From Planctomycetaceae bacterium (GTDB lineage: Bacteria; Planctomycetota; Planctomycetia; Pirellulales; Pirellulaceae): 42,615 nt of DNA. A program made the position numbers and the translations under genes. Shown piece after piece: positions 8,001 through 15,666 of this stretch. The notes beneath the pieces are model-generated. The model made no database searches. It was not told where the DNA came from and saw only the letters and a list, made by a program, of their open reading frames with translations. The DNA is taken from assembly GCA_020638975.1 (NCBI GenBank), contig JACKHN010000045.1, forward strand, positions 1 to 42,615. Direction: 5' to 3'. Positions within the stretch are counted from its first letter, which is position 1. Every line of letters begins with the position of its first letter.

Positions 8001-10543
8001 GTACGAGCGTGATAGCGCGAAGGCTGCTTAATCCAGCTATACAGCCACTTGGCTCCTTCAGGATTACGCTCGGCATTAAACTTCGTCCCGATCCCCGACA
8101 GATCGGGGCCTTGAACGATTTCGTCCTCACCACGGAACGTCGCCGTGTCGGGGAATTCCTTGTGGTTGTGACAGGCGAGACAGCCTCGCTCCTCGAACAA
8201 CACCTTGCCGCGTTCCGCGGAGGCTTCGGCGACACCTTCAGGCGGAGTCAAGTATTCAAAGTCCTGCGAGCGGCCACTGAGATAACTGACGATTCCCAAT
8301 ATCTCCAGCGGCTCGAAAGCAGACGCATCTGCATCATGGCCGTCCGTAAAGTGACTCCATAGGCCGAAGAACTGCGGCATGCGAGTGCTTGGACGGAAAT
8401 TCTTCGGCTCGCGAATCCAATCGAACATGAACGCAGCATCGAGCTTCTGCTTCGCGTATCGCAAGCTCGGACCCGGCTTGCGTATCGTGCCAGCGTTCTC
8501 GACATCTTTGAACAAGGGAACAAGTGTCGCATGGGTCCGTGTCGACAAGGCGGGCGGATCGGCCGACGCATCTGCCACCAAGGCTTCGTAAATCCGATGC
8601 CGGATCGCGTCTCGCTCGGGATGCTCCGCAAGCTCAGCGGTCCAATTCTTAACCTCGTCGGAAAAACTGGCAAAGCCAGGTTCGGTCTGCAACTGCAGCG
8701 CGGCTGCGAAGTAATTGGGCTCCAACCGCATGTCGGGCCCAACTCGCTTGCCGCGATCGAAGCCAGTGATTTCGTGACAACCGTAACAGCCGAATTTGCG
8801 AATCAAATTGTAACCGTGTACGAGCTTCGGCGCTGGCGGATCGGGGAACCGTTCACTCGGCTCGAGTTCAGTGACCTCGTGATGACACTTCAAGCAGGAA
8901 GCCTCGGCGAAGCGATCCGGATACATTGGATAGATCCAATGCGGATTGTCGAACCAACCAAGATTGCGCCCCCACTCTTCGGTCTGCAGCTTCGTGTTCG
9001 GCGTGTGCGAAGCCCACTCGAATGATGTTGCACTCCCCTGCCCTTCGTGACAGATCGTGCAAGCAAATTCGGACATCTTATGTGGGCTCATTGAGCCGAC
9101 GAAAAGGTCCAGTCGCGGATGCGAAGTGTAAGGACTCGGCAGGCCGCGACGAATCGTCAACACCAGCGTCTGATTCGACTCGGCGGCGTCCAGAAGACGG
9201 AAGACGGTTTTGCGAGCGTCACGAACTGGGTCGCCGTTGATCTGCGCGATCACGTCACCCAACTTCAAACCAGGGCTAACAACATCTTGCCCGTCTCCGC
9301 CACGCAATAGTTGCTGACGGACGTCCGCTCCAGGTGCGAACAAAGTTTCGTTTTCGGTGACGGCAGTCGCCTGCGCGGACAGCGATTGGGGTTGAACAAA
9401 TTGAACGGTAACGTCGTTAACTGCCAACAAACCTTCGCTGGCCAGTCTTAGGCCATAGTAACGAGTCAGCAGTTCATCGGCGCCTGCTCCACTCGCCGAA
9501 CCGTCGACCGAATCGGGAGGCAGCAAGACAAAGTCGATCAAGGTTTCGTCAACATAGGCCGGATCGACGGCGGAACCAGGATTGGTCTTCTGGATCGATT
9601 GATGGCAAGTTGTGCAGCGGTCAAATCGACGTACTTTGCTGAAATTGTAATCGATCTGCAGCCCGTCGCTCCACAAATTGTCGATCTTGCGAGGTGAGTT
9701 AAAGGCGTCGAGAATTGGCAATTCGAGCCAACGCTTACCGGGCAGAGGCACGATGTCATTCCACCAGGTAAAGTAGGTCGAACGCCGGTCGACTTCCGTG
9801 ACCTCTAGCTGAGCGAGCCCGGCTTGATTCTTGGCGAGCGCTTCCTGAGCTAGATCCTCGTCGTTTGTAATTTTCTTGATGATCGCCAACAATTCCAGGC
9901 GTTGTGTCTTGGCTTCGTCGTAAGCGCGTTGCAATTCGTCGACTTTGGCAAGTGCCGCGTCGATCTTTACCTGCTGGGCTGCCATCTCCTCGGCAGACTT
10001 ATTATCCCGAACTTGCAATCCCAGTACCGCGACGACCGCGTCGCGGTCGGCACGAGCGAACTTCAGATTACCCAGTCGAGTCTCCTCGGTAATTCGCAAG
10101 TTCTCGACGATCGCCCGCATCTCTTTGATGATGCCATCGCGTTTGGCTTCGGCCTGCGGAGTTCCTTCGACAGCGGTTAGATCTTCTCCGGCTTTTTCGA
10201 GTTTTTTCGCGTCTTTAACAGATCCAGCGGTCACTTCGCTGGATTCAACTTGTTCTATGAACGCCTTTACCAACTCCCATTCGATCGCCTGGCGTCGCGC
10301 TTTATCCAATTGCTCTACCAAGACGGTGTGTTCTGCGACCGCTTCATTGGTTTCAAACTGCAGCTTGCGCCAGTCGGTCAGCGTCAACTCGACCTGATTC
10401 GCCGTTCGCTGATAAGGTTTCCATGGGCGCGCGTGGTCTTTTGCAAACATCCAGATCGTCGATACGAGCAATATCATGCCCGAGACCGCGAAGATCTTGT
10501 GCAGCAGACTTGTGCTACGCCAGGTTTGTTCCGTTGCTGGCAT
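5081..10543 (-). CDS. Giant octahaem cytochrome c with PDZ-like, His-rich and C-terminal cupredoxin-like parts
   Basis: Probable electron-accepting subunit of the Rieske/cytochrome b complex, in the place of cytochrome c1 or f. The 1820 residues contain: an N-terminal membrane anchor (about 16-34); a long charged coiled coil (about 45-260); CxxCH haem motifs beginning at C310, C495, C550, C586, C788, C974, C1147 and C1413; a PDZ-like segment (about 400-465, LKLGDVIAQINGDPV) between haems 1 and 2; a His-rich insert (about 1008-1040) between haems 6 and 7; a Pro/Ala linker (about 1530-1582); and a cupredoxin-like domain (about 1585-1820) with H1695, C1733, H1736 and M1739. The gene is 32 bases downstream of the cytochrome b C-terminal gene. 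The frame is uninterrupted, so the fusion is real within this sequence. The electron path is inference. Confidence 0.9.
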   Translation of the reverse strand: MPATEQTWRSTSLLHKIFAVSGMILLVSTIWMFAKDHARPWKPYQRTANQVELTLTDWRKLQFETNEAVAEHTVLVEQLDKARRQAIEWELVKAFIEQVESSEVTAGSVKDAKKLEKAGEDLTAVEGTPQAEAKRDGIIKEMRAIVENLRITEETRLGNLKFARADRDAVVAVLGLQVRDNKSAEEMAAQQVKIDAALAKVDELQRAYDEAKTQRLELLAIIKKITNDEDLAQEALAKNQAGLAQLEVTEVDRRSTYFTWWNDIVPLPGKRWLELPILDAFNSPRKIDNLWSDGLQIDYNFSKVRRFDRCTTCHQSIQKTNPGSAVDPAYVDETLIDFVLLPPDSVDGSASGAGADELLTRYYGLRLASEGLLAVNDVTVQFVQPQSLSAQATAVTENETLFAPGADVRQQLLRGGDGQDVVSPGLKLGDVIAQINGDPVRDARKTVFRLLDAAESNQTLVLTIRRGLPSPYTSHPRLDLFVGSMSPHKMSEFACTICHEGQGSATSFEWASHTPNTKLQTEEWGRNLGWFDNPHWIYPMYPDRFAEASCLKCHHEVTELEPSERFPDPPAPKLVHGYNLIRKFGCYGCHEITGFDRGKRVGPDMRLEPNYFAAALQLQTEPGFASFSDEVKNWTAELAEHPERDAIRHRIYEALVADASADPPALSTRTHATLVPLFKDVENAGTIRKPGPSLRYAKQKLDAAFMFDWIREPKNFRPSTRMPQFFGLWSHFTDGHDADASAFEPLEILGIVSYLSGRSQDFEYLTPPEGVAEASAERGKVLFEERGCLACHNHKEFPDTATFRGEDEIVQGPDLSGIGTKFNAERNPEGAKWLYSWIKQPSRYHARTVMPDLFLTPIEQADGSTTDPAADIVAYLLANSTTDWHAAEGTLTSAADVNLGTLDRLVLENLKDAFAEVAATRYSKEGIPEALRDELKGAEVELLTGTSGAVSDGQLTVDAKLLYLGRKSVAKYGCYGCHDVPGFEDAKPIGTALADWGRKEPSKLAFEHITHYLEGHGHASHGDAVHAEGEHASEAHAEDPHNVDEDGETEEMRDFYHGQIEGQHREGFIYQKLAEPRSYDYHKTENKKYNERLRMPKFPFTAQEREAVITFVIGLVADPPSAKYIYNPDPRQKAIVEGRQVLDKFNCAGCHMLEPEQWSIAHAPDAFGEQPAMKAYPFLKTHFTTDELTASAKIDTSGLMHSTLTGMPALEDLPGGVRPLVYDDFGDPIEDEDEYAPSKLEYPFELWRPTTVGGNSYEVGVLPLNLRASQIQKKYSTRGGFLAKYLLQPVAQREKQVNPAAKGTEAWSWLPPPLLNEGAKVQTNWLHDFLLNPYPIRPAVVLRMPRFNMTSEEAAKLVNYFAAIDNVEYPYNSSSRQQDNYLDTLNTEYQQATGGASTRFGDAMKVVTNDNYCVKCHLVGDFVPKGADRAKAPNLAAVYNRLRPDYMRDWIANPKTILPYTSMPVNVPYDPDAPNLGGVAQDLYHGTSIEQVDALVDLLLNFDKYAKQQTSVAEMITGQAPTPPAANVVPSPVASPAPAPTPAPATPAPMPKPETPAPAPAPTPAPMASAKPLPESLKNLPKASGWGDLKVRFAYDGANPASKPINVTKDQEFCGKFGLVDESIVVSPENGGIQNVIATLYQARDAGPMPIHESYLAHATDSVVLDNKNCRFEPHVVPLWTTQTLVIKNSDPVGHNTNGSTFANTAFNVIIPSGGQIEQKLAQPERLPAKAACSIHPWMTSWLVVQDNPYIGVSDKDGVLELKNLPQGEWTIQFWQEAAGYVQDVKVNGKATEWKRGRVDVKIENGKATDLGSVQFAPKP

Positions 10544-10575
10544 CTTTCCATCCCCGCCCTATTGGGCGGCGTCAG

Positions 10576-11949
10576 CTAGAAGTTCAGGAAGTACTCGGGA
10601 ATCGAAATGAAATACTTCATATCGACCGTCCAACGCGCGAGCATCTTAATAGGCAACAATGCCATTAGGAGAATCAAGTTCGACAAGACCATATAGCGCA
10701 CAAATCCCATCCGCAGAAACATCTCTCGGAAGAACTTGCTGTAGATCACCATGGCTGGTGGCCCGCCGCCAAAATAGAACGCCAGCAAGCCAATGCCAAC
10801 GATCTCTCGTTTGATGATGTAAAAAATCTGCCAAAACATCGACGAACCGTCTGGTGCTTTGGGGCGTCCCGTATGCAGCAAGTCGACCCAGAAGTACTGC
10901 GACAGGTCAACGTTGTTCAACGCTTCGACCTTGTGCGCATCCCAGGTCTCGTAGAACCCAAAGAAGTTCCAGTTCGGTCCGCGTAAGAACGTTCCCATCA
11001 CAATCAACGTGACCCACAGAACGAGGAAGCCGAATTGAAACGTGCAATAAGCGAACTTGCGTTCGTTGATCGTGTAGTAACCGTTGCCGAGCTTGTTGAA
11101 GTCAATAAACGGGATGGCCATCAAGCCGCCGACTACGACGCCCGGCAGCACAACGCCCGCCATCCAAGGGTCGTAGTAAACCAACATTTCTTGAAGGCCA
11201 AGGAAGTACCAAGGGGCCTTCGAGGGATTCGGCGTCTTCACGCTACTGGCGGGTTCTTCCAGCGGAGCCTGCAGCAGAATCGCCCACACGAACAGCAGAG
11301 CCGTCAAGCCGATCATGCAGATCAACTCGGTGTATACCAAGTCCGGCCACACCAGAACCTTTTCGTCGTCGAGTTTCTCAAGCGGAACTTCACCGCGAGC
11401 CGTTCGCTCGTCATTCTGAACGGCCTTGTACGCCGATAGCCAAGTGAAATAACCAAGCAGGTAAATCATCGCCACGATCGGCACGTTATCCGGCTTCATA
11501 ACGATGGACGCAAAGTCCATGTCGGTCATTGAGAGACCCATCAGCAGCAACGACAGATTCAAGCCAGCCCAGGCCACTGTCGGCTTCACAAAGAAGTTGC
11601 GACCCAGGTACAGGCCCGCGAGCAATACAAGGCTGCCCACGGTATACACAACCGGTCCCATGATGGAGTCCGCCGCTTCGCGCATCGCGGCAGGCAGTGA
11701 CAGTGCCGCCGCTCCACCATTCGTCGCGTAAGCACTCAAAATCGTGAACACACCAGCGACCAGCAGCCACACGTGCGCGGTCGTGACCGCCAAACCGGAA
11801 CCGGGCAATCGCAGCAATACTTTCGCACGACCGGACTGCCACAAGTACAGAGCGGCGAATGCGTTCATTACGGCGACGAAGAGATAATAGGCCGTCAGGA
11901 ATCCTGCGACCTGCAAAATGAAATCTTCGTAACTAACGTGACCGTGCAT
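10576..11949 (-). CDS. Cytochrome b/b6 C-terminal (subunit IV-like) membrane protein, enlarged
   Basis: Contributes the quinol-oxidation side of the bc-type complex. At 457 residues it is almost three times the size of b6f subunit IV. The subunit IV-like core sits in the middle and holds the Qo-site signature as APWYFLGLQE (about residue 243-252), where the usual PEWY Glu is replaced by Pro. Extra hydrophobic helices lie both before it (about 10-180, four or five spans) and after it (three or four spans). The N-terminal half (tyr-rich, LPGSGLAVTTAH) is not a standard cytochrome b part and is not recognised. It lies 95 bases after the b6-like gene and directly before the octahaem gene. Confidence 0.85.
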   Translation of the reverse strand: MHGHVSYEDFILQVAGFLTAYYLFVAVMNAFAALYLWQSGRAKVLLRLPGSGLAVTTAHVWLLVAGVFTILSAYATNGGAAALSLPAAMREAADSIMGPVVYTVGSLVLLAGLYLGRNFFVKPTVAWAGLNLSLLLMGLSMTDMDFASIVMKPDNVPIVAMIYLLGYFTWLSAYKAVQNDERTARGEVPLEKLDDEKVLVWPDLVYTELICMIGLTALLFVWAILLQAPLEEPASSVKTPNPSKAPWYFLGLQEMLVYYDPWMAGVVLPGVVVGGLMAIPFIDFNKLGNGYYTINERKFAYCTFQFGFLVLWVTLIVMGTFLRGPNWNFFGFYETWDAHKVEALNNVDLSQYFWVDLLHTGRPKAPDGSSMFWQIFYIIKREIVGIGLLAFYFGGGPPAMVIYSKFFREMFLRMGFVRYMVLSNLILLMALLPIKMLARWTVDMKYFISIPEYFLNF

Positions 11950-11973
11950 GGCCTAAATGCGTCCTATGTTTCT

Positions 11974-12044
11974 ACCGGGAGGACAGGTTTCTAATCTGTC
12001 CCTCGTCTGTTTGGACGGATTGGAAATCCATCCCACATCCCACC
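11974..12044. repeat. Small hairpins between the two cytochrome b genes
   Basis: Two short dyads lie in the 95-base gap: GGACAG (11981-11986) with CTGTCC (11996-12001), and GGACGGATT (12013-12021) with AATCCATCC (12025-12033). They look like remnants of intergenic repeats or an RNA-processing element inside an operon. Confidence 0.4.
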
Positions 12045-12821
12045 CTACAGCGGGCCACTGATACCACCGTCTTTACGTACTCGCCAGAAATGGATCGCCA
12101 TCAACAACGCGGCTGCCAGAGGAATTGCCACACAGTGCAAAACATAGAAGCGGTTCAACGTTTCTTCACCAACGAACCTCGCACCCAGCAATCCGAATCG
12201 CGCGTCCGATGCGTTTGTGATCATGTCGATGCCATCGAGCGTGAGCAGCGCAGACCCTGGGCCTTCATGCCCAAGGAAGGGATGAGCACGAGCCATATTC
12301 GATCCGACCGTGATTGCCCAGATCGCCAATTGATCCCAAGGCAGTAAGTATCCAGTAAACGAGAGCAGCAGCGTCAGCAACAACAGAACCACGCCGATCA
12401 CCCAGTTGAATTCGCGCGGCGGCTTATAGCTGCCCGTCAAGAACACGCGATACATATGCAACCAGACGGTGATCACCATCGCATGGGCTCCCCAGCGATG
12501 AATCTCGCGTAAAATGCCCAACGATGCGACATCGCGCAACGCCAAAATATCGTTGTACGCCCATTCTAAAGTGGGGCGGTAATAGAACATCAACAGCACG
12601 CCCGTCACCGTTTCAACCAGAAACAGGAAGAACGTAACGCCACCCATGCACCATGTATAACTGAGCGAGATTCCTTGCTTCTTGATCGACACAGGGTGCA
12701 AATGCAAGAAGAAGTTTGTCAGCATCACGACGACGCGGTTGCGGCGATCGACGGGCGCAGGATGCCGGAAGACACTCTTCCAGATCTGCGATCCACGAAT
12801 GATTTCATCAAGAGGTGGCAT
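12045..12821 (-). CDS. petB: Cytochrome b N-terminal protein (b6-like, two b haems)
   Basis: Holds the two b-type haems of the quinol:acceptor oxidoreductase. The 258 residues have four membrane helices and two His pairs: H108 and H122 (13 residues between them, in IHRWGAH...WLHMYR) and H229 and H244 (14 residues between them, in LHCVAIPLAAALLMAIHFWR). The 14-residue gap in the second pair is typical of b6 rather than of mitochondrial-type cytochrome b. The block GYLLPWDQLAIWAITVGSNM matches the conserved helix C/Qo region. The protein is preceded by the Rieske gene and followed by the C-terminal cytochrome b gene, so cytochrome b is split as in b6f. The symbol is by analogy with b6. Confidence 0.92.
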   Translation of the reverse strand: MPPLDEIIRGSQIWKSVFRHPAPVDRRNRVVVMLTNFFLHLHPVSIKKQGISLSYTWCMGGVTFFLFLVETVTGVLLMFYYRPTLEWAYNDILALRDVASLGILREIHRWGAHAMVITVWLHMYRVFLTGSYKPPREFNWVIGVVLLLLTLLLSFTGYLLPWDQLAIWAITVGSNMARAHPFLGHEGPGSALLTLDGIDMITNASDARFGLLGARFVGEETLNRFYVLHCVAIPLAAALLMAIHFWRVRKDGGISGPL

Positions 12822-12868
12822 ATCTAATCCAGCCGAACCGGCTCAATAAACACTGCGCGAGAATTGAA

Positions 12869-14017
12869 TTACACAGACACGTAGGAAGCCGGGTCTTTCC
12901 ATTGCCCAACTTCTTCCTTGAACTTCCGGCTCTTATCGACTTCCAGCTGACCGTCATCAGCAACGCGAATGGCAAATCGCTCCAAAGGTCGCGGAGCCGG
13001 TCCTTCGAAGTTGATTCCGTCCTTATAAAAACCACTGCCGTGGCAGGGACATTTGAATTTCTGTTCGCCTTCAAGCCAGTTGGGCGTGCAGCCCAGGTGA
13101 GTGCACACCGACTGCAGTGCGTAAATCTCAGGCTGTCCGTTGTACTCATAACGAACGACCCAGACGCCAAACTGCGCCTTAAACTTCGTTGCGACCTGAC
13201 CGGGTGCATACTCATCGGGGAAGCCGACCTTAAACTTCGTCGGCGGCTCGGTGAGAATGTTCGGGAACATGAAGCGGGCGAAACCCAACACCCACAAGAG
13301 CATCGTTACTGCCAGCGAACTGAAACCGATCGCCAACGACGAAGTCATAAAGAAGGTGCCGGCAAAAATCGCCGTCGCCGCAACCATAAAGCCGCGTCGC
13401 TCCGAGGAGGACGCTGCAGGCGCAGCGACCTTCGCATAATCCGGCTTGGTCGGCATTGGCGGAGCAGCCGACTTCTTTTTTGTAGGGTCTGCGCCAGCTT
13501 CTTTCGCTCGAGCCGCAGCTTCCGCCTTCGTGATTGGTCCGGGCTTTGTCGCACCTGCACGGGCAGCCGCGAGTATGCTCGTTGTATCCTTCGGACCAGT
13601 ATGCTTTGCGGCGACGGGCTCTTTCGCAGCGGGAGCGGCCTTCGCTGCCGCCGGCTTTTTCGCGGGAGCAGGCTTCGCCGCAGCGGCACCGCCGGACTTG
13701 TCACCACGCGCCGCAGCCAGCATTTCGGCAACCGACATTTGGCCGGGCTTCTTCGCGGGAGCAGCAGTTTTTGCTTCTGCGGGAGCGGCGGGCGCGCTTT
13801 CGGCTGCTTCCCCGCCAGCGTCGCTCGATCGAGCTGCGGCGAGCATATCAGCAACGCTCATCTTACCGGGCTTCGCTGGCGCAGCAGCTTTTGCTGCCGG
13901 CTTGGGCGTTTCCGCAGGACCAGCCTCCGAGGCGGGAGCGGCGCCAGCGCCACCACCATCCTTGTTGCGAGCCGCAGCTAAAATCTGTTCTATCGACAGT
14001 TTTTCTTTATCAGCCAT
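12869..14017 (-). CDS. Rieske iron-sulfur protein with Ala/Lys/Pro-rich repeat extension
   Basis: Carries the 2Fe-2S cluster that takes the first electron from quinol. The C-terminal domain has both Rieske boxes, CTHLGC (about 305-310) and CPCHGSGF (about 323-330). The chosen start (ATG 14015-14017) gives 382 residues beginning MADKEKLSIEQ; a longer reading to 14146 would add 43 unlikely residues. The first about 205 residues lie ahead of the membrane segment (about 209-250) and should be cytoplasmic. They contain four copies of a short helix-like motif: LSIEQILAAAR (7-17), MSVADMLAAAR (53-63), MSVAEMLAAAR (94-104) and a shorter TTSILAAAR (145-153), separated by Ala/Pro/Lys linkers. It is the first gene of the respiratory cluster. 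The extension's function is unknown. Confidence 0.93.
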   Translation of the reverse strand: MADKEKLSIEQILAAARNKDGGGAGAAPASEAGPAETPKPAAKAAAPAKPGKMSVADMLAAARSSDAGGEAAESAPAAPAEAKTAAPAKKPGQMSVAEMLAAARGDKSGGAAAAKPAPAKKPAAAKAAPAAKEPVAAKHTGPKDTTSILAAARAGATKPGPITKAEAAARAKEAGADPTKKKSAAPPMPTKPDYAKVAAPAASSSERRGFMVAATAIFAGTFFMTSSLAIGFSSLAVTMLLWVLGFARFMFPNILTEPPTKFKVGFPDEYAPGQVATKFKAQFGVWVVRYEYNGQPEIYALQSVCTHLGCTPNWLEGEQKFKCPCHGSGFYKDGINFEGPAPRPLERFAIRVADDGQLEVDKSRKFKEEVGQWKDPASYVSV

Positions 14018-14118
14018 GAACCTTGAACCACCACAAACGGTTGTCAGCCAAGAGCTTGAAGACGAGAAATCGTTTCGCGAGCCCTGCTTGTGAAGTTTTT
14101 CACGGAACCGAGCCCAAA

Positions 14119-14146
14119 TTTGTATCTCACCAGGGTTTATTGTCAA
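14119..14146 (-). promoter_or_regulatory. Candidate sigma70-type promoter for the respiratory operon
   Basis: Read on the minus strand, TTGACA (14141-14146) is followed after 16 bases by TACAAA (14119-14124), about 100 bases before the Rieske start codon. It lies in the 346-base gap between the divergent Rieske and purD genes; nothing else was recognised there. Confidence 0.45.
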
Positions 14147-14363
14147 CTACCCTGCGACTGCGACAATAAGTCACAGCACGCGGCGACGCGATAGAATGAC
14201 CGCGATTTGTAGATGACCGCAGGTTATTTTCAAGCCGCTTTTCTCTCGAAGCTTGCCTTGATGAAACGGGCTGGTTTTCGGGAAGACGTTACCTTCCTAG
14301 AATCAGCAGCTTGCCCTTTACCAATTCCCGAAGTTCAGGCCGCTCAGGCGACTAGAGATAATT

Positions 14364-15653
14364 ATGAATATCTTGATTGTAGGAAACGGCGGTCGTGAGC
14401 ATGCGCTCGCCTGGAAGGTTGGGAAGAGTCCGCGTGCCGATCGCGTGTTCGTCGCGCCCGGAAACGCCGGGACCGCGGAAGATGCCGAGAATGTCGACAT
14501 CAAAGCCGAAGATTTTCCCCGCCTCATCAAATTCGCCAAAGAGAACAAAGTCGAACTCACGATTATTGGTCCCGAGGCACCGCTGACGGCTGGTATTGTC
14601 GATGCCTTTGAGAAGGCGAAGTTGCGAGTCTTCGGGCCCAGTAAAGCCGCAGCTCAATTGGAAGGCAGCAAAGTTTTCTGCAAGAACTTGCTGCACCACG
14701 CCAATATCCCCACGGCGGATTACAAGGTCTTCAAAGACGCAGATCGAGCGGCCAGCTACATCATCGAGCGATATCCTGAGGAGAAACAAACCGTCCCCGT
14801 GGTCATCAAGGCAGATGGTCTCGCGGCAGGAAAAGGTGTGATTGTTTGCTCAAAGCGGTCCGAAGCTCTCGAAGCCATTCAACGCATCGCACGTGATCGT
14901 GAGTTTGGCGATGCCGGCAGTCGGTTGGTGATCGAAGAACGGCTTGATGGCCAAGAAGCCAGCGTGCTTGCCATTGTCGATGGCCGGACAATTGTGACAC
15001 TACCTCCTGCACAAGACCACAAGCCGGCTCACGATGGTGATACCGGTCCGAACACCGGCGGAATGGGAGCTTATTCCCCTACTCCCTTGGTCGACGTAGA
15101 AAAACTGAGTTGGATCGAGGAGCACGTTTTGGTGCCAACGGTTCACGCCCTGAAGCGTTCTCGCAATCCATTCCGAGGGATTCTGTACGCGGGGCTGATG
15201 ATGACGAATCAAGGGCCCAAGGTCCTGGAGTATAATGTCCGCTTCGGTGACCCCGAATGTCAGCCACTGTTGATGCGACTGAAGTCCGATATTGTGGATG
15301 TGTTGGACGCCACCGTCTCGGGCGAACTGGATAAGTTTGGCGGTCTCGAATGGGACCCACGTCCTTCGGTATGTGTGGTTATGGCCAGCGAAGGTTATCC
15401 AGGGGCGTACGAACGTGGCAAGCCAATACGCGGATTGGCGGATGCGGCGAAGCTGCCCGACGTGAAAGTCTTTCATGCCGGGACAGCAACTTTGGACGGC
15501 CACGTCGTGACGAACGGCGGTCGCGTGCTTGGCGTCACGGCGATGGGAGATTCGATTTCCGATGCCAAGCGGCGAGCCTACGAAGCTGTGAAGTGTATTC
15601 GCTGGGAAGGTGCTTGGTGCCGCAAGGATATCTCCGACAAAGCGGTGCGATAG
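14364..15653 (+). CDS. purD: Phosphoribosylamine-glycine ligase (GAR synthetase)
   Basis: Catalyses the ATP-dependent joining of glycine to 5-phosphoribosylamine, the second step of purine synthesis, in the cytoplasm. The 429 residues match the usual monofunctional length. It begins with the N-domain motif GNGGREHALAWK, has the ATP-grasp region VVIKADGLAAGKGV near residue 145-160, then HDGDTGPNTGGMGAYSP and the metal/ATP-binding block YNVRFGDPECQPLLMRL. The ATG at 14364 sits directly before MNILIVGNGG, the family's normal N-terminus. The next gene starts 13 bases after the stop, so the two are probably cotranscribed. Confidence 0.97.
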   Translation: MNILIVGNGGREHALAWKVGKSPRADRVFVAPGNAGTAEDAENVDIKAEDFPRLIKFAKENKVELTIIGPEAPLTAGIVDAFEKAKLRVFGPSKAAAQLEGSKVFCKNLLHHANIPTADYKVFKDADRAASYIIERYPEEKQTVPVVIKADGLAAGKGVIVCSKRSEALEAIQRIARDREFGDAGSRLVIEERLDGQEASVLAIVDGRTIVTLPPAQDHKPAHDGDTGPNTGGMGAYSPTPLVDVEKLSWIEEHVLVPTVHALKRSRNPFRGILYAGLMMTNQGPKVLEYNVRFGDPECQPLLMRLKSDIVDVLDATVSGELDKFGGLEWDPRPSVCVVMASEGYPGAYERGKPIRGLADAAKLPDVKVFHAGTATLDGHVVTNGGRVLGVTAMGDSISDAKRRAYEAVKCIRWEGAWCRKDISDKAVR

Positions 15654-15666
15654 CGGCGCGAACTCA

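Noticed and set aside
12815..13981. 388-codon open frame opposite the Rieske gene
   Set aside because: Arg/Ser/Cys-rich composition typical of antisense of high-GC coding sequence.
13446..14093. Ala-rich open frame on the plus strand opposite the Rieske tail (215 codons)
   Set aside because: It is the antisense of a repetitive Ala/Pro/Lys coding stretch; the Rieske frame has recognised domains and the mirror frame has none.
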